In this document: positions 5,301 through 5,671 of the stretch, in pieces | Numbering within the stretch: position 1 is the stretch's first letter | How the letters are laid out: every line of letters begins with the position of its first letter | Assembly (NCBI GenBank): GCA_046590575.1 | Contig: JBKJUS010000082.1 | Coordinates: 1 to 5,671, forward strand | From: DATLNF01 sp046590575 | GTDB lineage: Bacteria > Actinomycetota > Actinomycetes > BP-191 | Direction of reading: 5' to 3' | Length of the DNA: 5,671 bases | Made by a program: the position numbers and the translations under genes | Notes under the pieces: model-generated | Told to the model about the DNA's origin: nothing | Databases searched by the model: none | The model's input: the letters and a program-made list of their open reading frames with translations, nothing else

Positions 5301-5339
5301 CCGATGCTGACCGCGGCGGGATACTCCCGCCGCCACTGA
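2310..5339 (+). CDS. Large secreted, membrane-anchored surface protein with IPT/TIG-like domains and three 118-residue repeats
   Basis: This encodes a 1009-residue protein. Residues 1-34 are a signal peptide (basic MSRSRLFPR, a hydrophobic core, cleavage near SAAA-GP). Residues 35-177 form a beta-rich domain with cysteines at 85, 93, 167 and 170. Three IPT/TIG-like immunoglobulin-fold domains follow at about 178-283, 286-388 and 389-478 (for example APTVTNVSLPSARPGTT and GTNF). Each ends in a close cysteine pair: 276/279, 377/379 and 471/474. After a Pro/Ser linker come three cysteine-free repeats at 502-619, 677-793 and 802-918 with RILDTRDG, ASNINF-x-RGDVIANLV and NNSG-x-T motifs, a unit often seen in actinobacterial exported proteins. 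A Ser/Thr/Pro/Ala stalk leads to one membrane helix (979-996) and a basic tail ending SRRH; no LPxTG motif is present. The ATG at 2310 has AGGAG at 2301-2305 and a proper signal peptide, whereas the open frame back to 2100 has neither. It is probably a surface stalk, adhesin or glycan-binding protein; the ligand is unknown. Confidence 0.85.
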   Translation: MSRSRLFPRIAAGTLATLLAAAGVTAVFVGSAAAGPITNVTPPFGLNNDNDADVAFTTAQTFTPSTEGLTSVFITRQGSTHPSACQSPPTGGCPLEVTRVADNGVDTVASDPITRRYHASFNLTTANSYLDTSNDGTGPVAPGTYDLTIEETRPSGTGGSLTITDSCQGCYTVLSAGAPTVTNVSLPSARPGTTVSPFTINGTNFTVATAVEALVGGQVDPTVRFFAQDLVGSPAVNDPTPDTATQMTKELEVLPNAPGGVRDLRITNTDGQSVLCVGCLTVDSLFVDFVSPQAALNTGLTRLAITGRQFASGATVSIFRSPALPDQPVIVGANPILTVNGNGTQTINADFDLSGAAPGSNAYFVRVENPGGASGTCVCKFSIASPAPTLTSVTPASRPVGTDDGPEFLTGTNLARGAAITFSNAGVTTAPGSVRYVSRTRLDFLVDVATNAVPGKVDVTVTNSDGQLVKCTGCFEVTTAPASPTPSASPTGPPPAEDNGLYTPVNPARILDTRDGTGGARSPLGSGESRPFQVTGQGGVPSGASAVVFNLTAISPSSSGFVTAFPSGSGRPNASNINFVRGDVIANLVKVKIGSGGQVSLYNNSGTTNVAADVVGYYATAPSGPAPSASTAPSASATAAPSGSATAAPSASATAAPTASASPSQSTPPAAGGGSRYTGINPQRILDTRDGNGGSTRPIGPGESRPLQVTGRAGVPADATAVVFNMTAITPTASGFLTAFPSGTIRPTASNINFIRGDVIANLVIVRVGSGGQVSLYNNSGDTHTAADIVGYFSPTSAAASFTSLQPQRILDTRDGSNSVAQPIGPGESRSFRVTGLGGVPSNASAVVFNLTAITPSNSGFLTAYPAGSARPVASNINFVRGDVIANLVIVRVGVGGQVTLFNNSGNTHAAADVVGYFGTFNPSATPTAQPSPSASATASTTPSTTPSATATPSASTSATGTPAPTVPVAARRTTSPTAIAALGVFVLLGLLGGLVRPMLTAAGYSRRH
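3813..5063 (+). repeat. Three in-frame 117-118-codon repeats within the surface-protein gene
   Basis: The units are at 3813-4166, 4338-4688 and 4713-5063. The first two are separated by a Ser/Ala/Thr/Pro linker of about 57 residues, the last two by only eight. All three keep RILDTRDG, GESR, AVVFN-x-TAI, ASNINF, RGDVIANLV, GGQV and NNSG. At the DNA level all three share the 18-mer GCGTCGAACATCAACTTC (starting at 4029, 4554 and 4929) and ATCGCCAACCTGGTGA just after it. Units 2 and 3 are closest to each other. Confidence 0.9.
4206..4277 (+). repeat. 24-bp tandem repeat, three copies, encoding PSASATAA-type linker
   Basis: The units 4206-4229, 4230-4253 and 4254-4277 encode PSASATAA, PSGSATAA and PSASATAA. 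Copies 1 and 3 share a 21-base identical stretch (4212-4232 and 4260-4280). Length changes in multiples of 24 bp would keep the frame, so the stalk could vary in length between strains. A smaller 12-bp duplication, AGCACCACTCCG, occurs at 5127-5150 in the C-terminal stalk. Confidence 0.8.
5313..5333 (+). terminator. Perfect 9-bp hairpin overlapping the last codons of the surface-protein gene; likely terminator
   Basis: GCGGCGGGA (5313-5321) and TCCCGCCGC (5325-5333) are perfect reverse complements around a 3-base TAC loop. The hairpin ends four bases before the stop codon (5337-5339), followed by a T-enriched but interrupted stretch (TGATTGCTTCTTGC). GC-rich stems without a long U-run are usual for actinobacterial terminators. 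If it works, the next gene needs its own promoter in the 59-bp gap. Confidence 0.55.
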
Positions 5340-5398
5340 TTGCTTCTTGCTCGCATCATCCGTGCACGCCGAAATAGTCACCAGCTAAGGGAGTCTTC

Positions 5399-5599
5399 AT
5401 GACAGCCTCGCGACCGGTTCGCCGGCGAATCGCCAGTCTCGCTACCTTGAGCCTGGTCGCTGCGGCTGCGGTGGCCTATCTCGCAACTGGACAGGCGGTG
5501 GCGGAGCCCATCATTTCCCTGACCCCCAGTGTGGTCTCAAACAACGCGACGGCCAGTCGTCCATGTCTGGATACCGAATCGGCAGAGCCCCCCCCCTGA
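5399..5599 (+). CDS. Start of a second secreted protein; frame ends at a nine-C run (probably frameshifted, continues off the window)
   Basis: The frame as it stands encodes 66 residues. Residues 1-35 are a clear signal peptide: MTASRPVRRRIA basic region, a hydrophobic stretch SLVAAAAVAYLAT, and cleavage near QAVA-EP. AAGGGAG at 5387-5393 lies five bases before the ATG, a strong ribosome binding site. The mature part starts EPIISLTPSVVSNN, which parallels GPITNVTPPFGLNN of the upstream protein (shared P-I, T-P and N-N at the same spacing), so the two look paralogous. The frame stops at a TGA (5597-5599) directly after nine Cs (5588-5596). With one C fewer the frame reads on as PPPDCTGFTRLTILTTSAF and beyond, with GC-rich third positions and no stop to the window edge. 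This could be a mutation, phase variation or a sequencing error. Function unknown. Confidence 0.7.
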   Translation: MTASRPVRRRIASLATLSLVAAAAVAYLATGQAVAEPIISLTPSVVSNNATASRPCLDTESAEPPP

Positions 5600-5671
5600 C
5601 TGCACGGGCTTTACGCGGTTGACGATCTTGACGACGTCTGCGTTCCCCACCCAGAGCGAGCCAGGCATCGC
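5595..5671 (+). other. Probable continuation of the second secreted-protein gene in another frame
   Basis: From CCT at 5595 the frame is open for 25 codons to the window edge (DCTGFTRLTILTTSAF, then PTQSEPGI), with G or C in nearly all third positions. The remaining frame has a TGA about 25 bases after the C-run. This is therefore the likely true frame downstream of the homopolymer. Confidence 0.55.

Overview
The window reads as chromosomal DNA from a high-GC Gram-positive actinobacterium. Coding frames have G or C at nearly every third position, a GTG start is used, a Nur-type Fur regulator is present, and a large secreted protein carries three copies of a repeat that is common in actinobacterial exported proteins. 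I cannot name the genus; Nocardioidaceae or a related family is only a guess. No rRNA, tRNA, CRISPR array or complete mobile element was found.

Left part (1-1405): the 5' end of a class IV PLP-enzyme gene (pabC-like, minus strand) runs off the left edge. It diverges from a plus-strand cluster of a vapB-type antitoxin, a vapC-type PIN toxin and a Nur-like metal regulator. The antitoxin and toxin genes overlap by one base (TAATG), and the regulator starts four bases after the toxin stop, so the three genes look co-transcribed.

Middle part (1406-2309): a second, damaged toxin-antitoxin locus lies on the minus strand. The antitoxin gene (ribbon-helix-helix plus a UPF0175-like tail) is intact. 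The PIN/DUF3368-like toxin in front of it is reduced to an N-terminal piece and a C-terminal piece in different frames. Upstream is a gene-free stretch of about 365 bp that is rich in dyads: an operator-like palindrome (1951-1979), a roughly 60-nt hairpin (2005-2064), a perfect 9-base DnaA-box match (2128-2136) and a 7-bp inverted repeat (2171-2193). The word GTACGAC/GTCGTAC occurs about eight times in the window and concentrates here.

Right part (2310-5671): a 1009-residue exported protein has a signal peptide, a cysteine-containing N-terminal domain, three IPT/TIG-like domains that each end in a close cysteine pair, a Pro/Ser/Thr linker, three repeats of about 118 residues, a second low-complexity stalk and a C-terminal membrane helix. 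It is probably a cell-surface stalk or adhesin-like protein. A perfect hairpin spans its last codons. A second exported-protein gene starts 59 bp downstream with a similar beginning to its mature region. Its frame is broken at a run of nine cytosines, but another frame stays open to the right edge.
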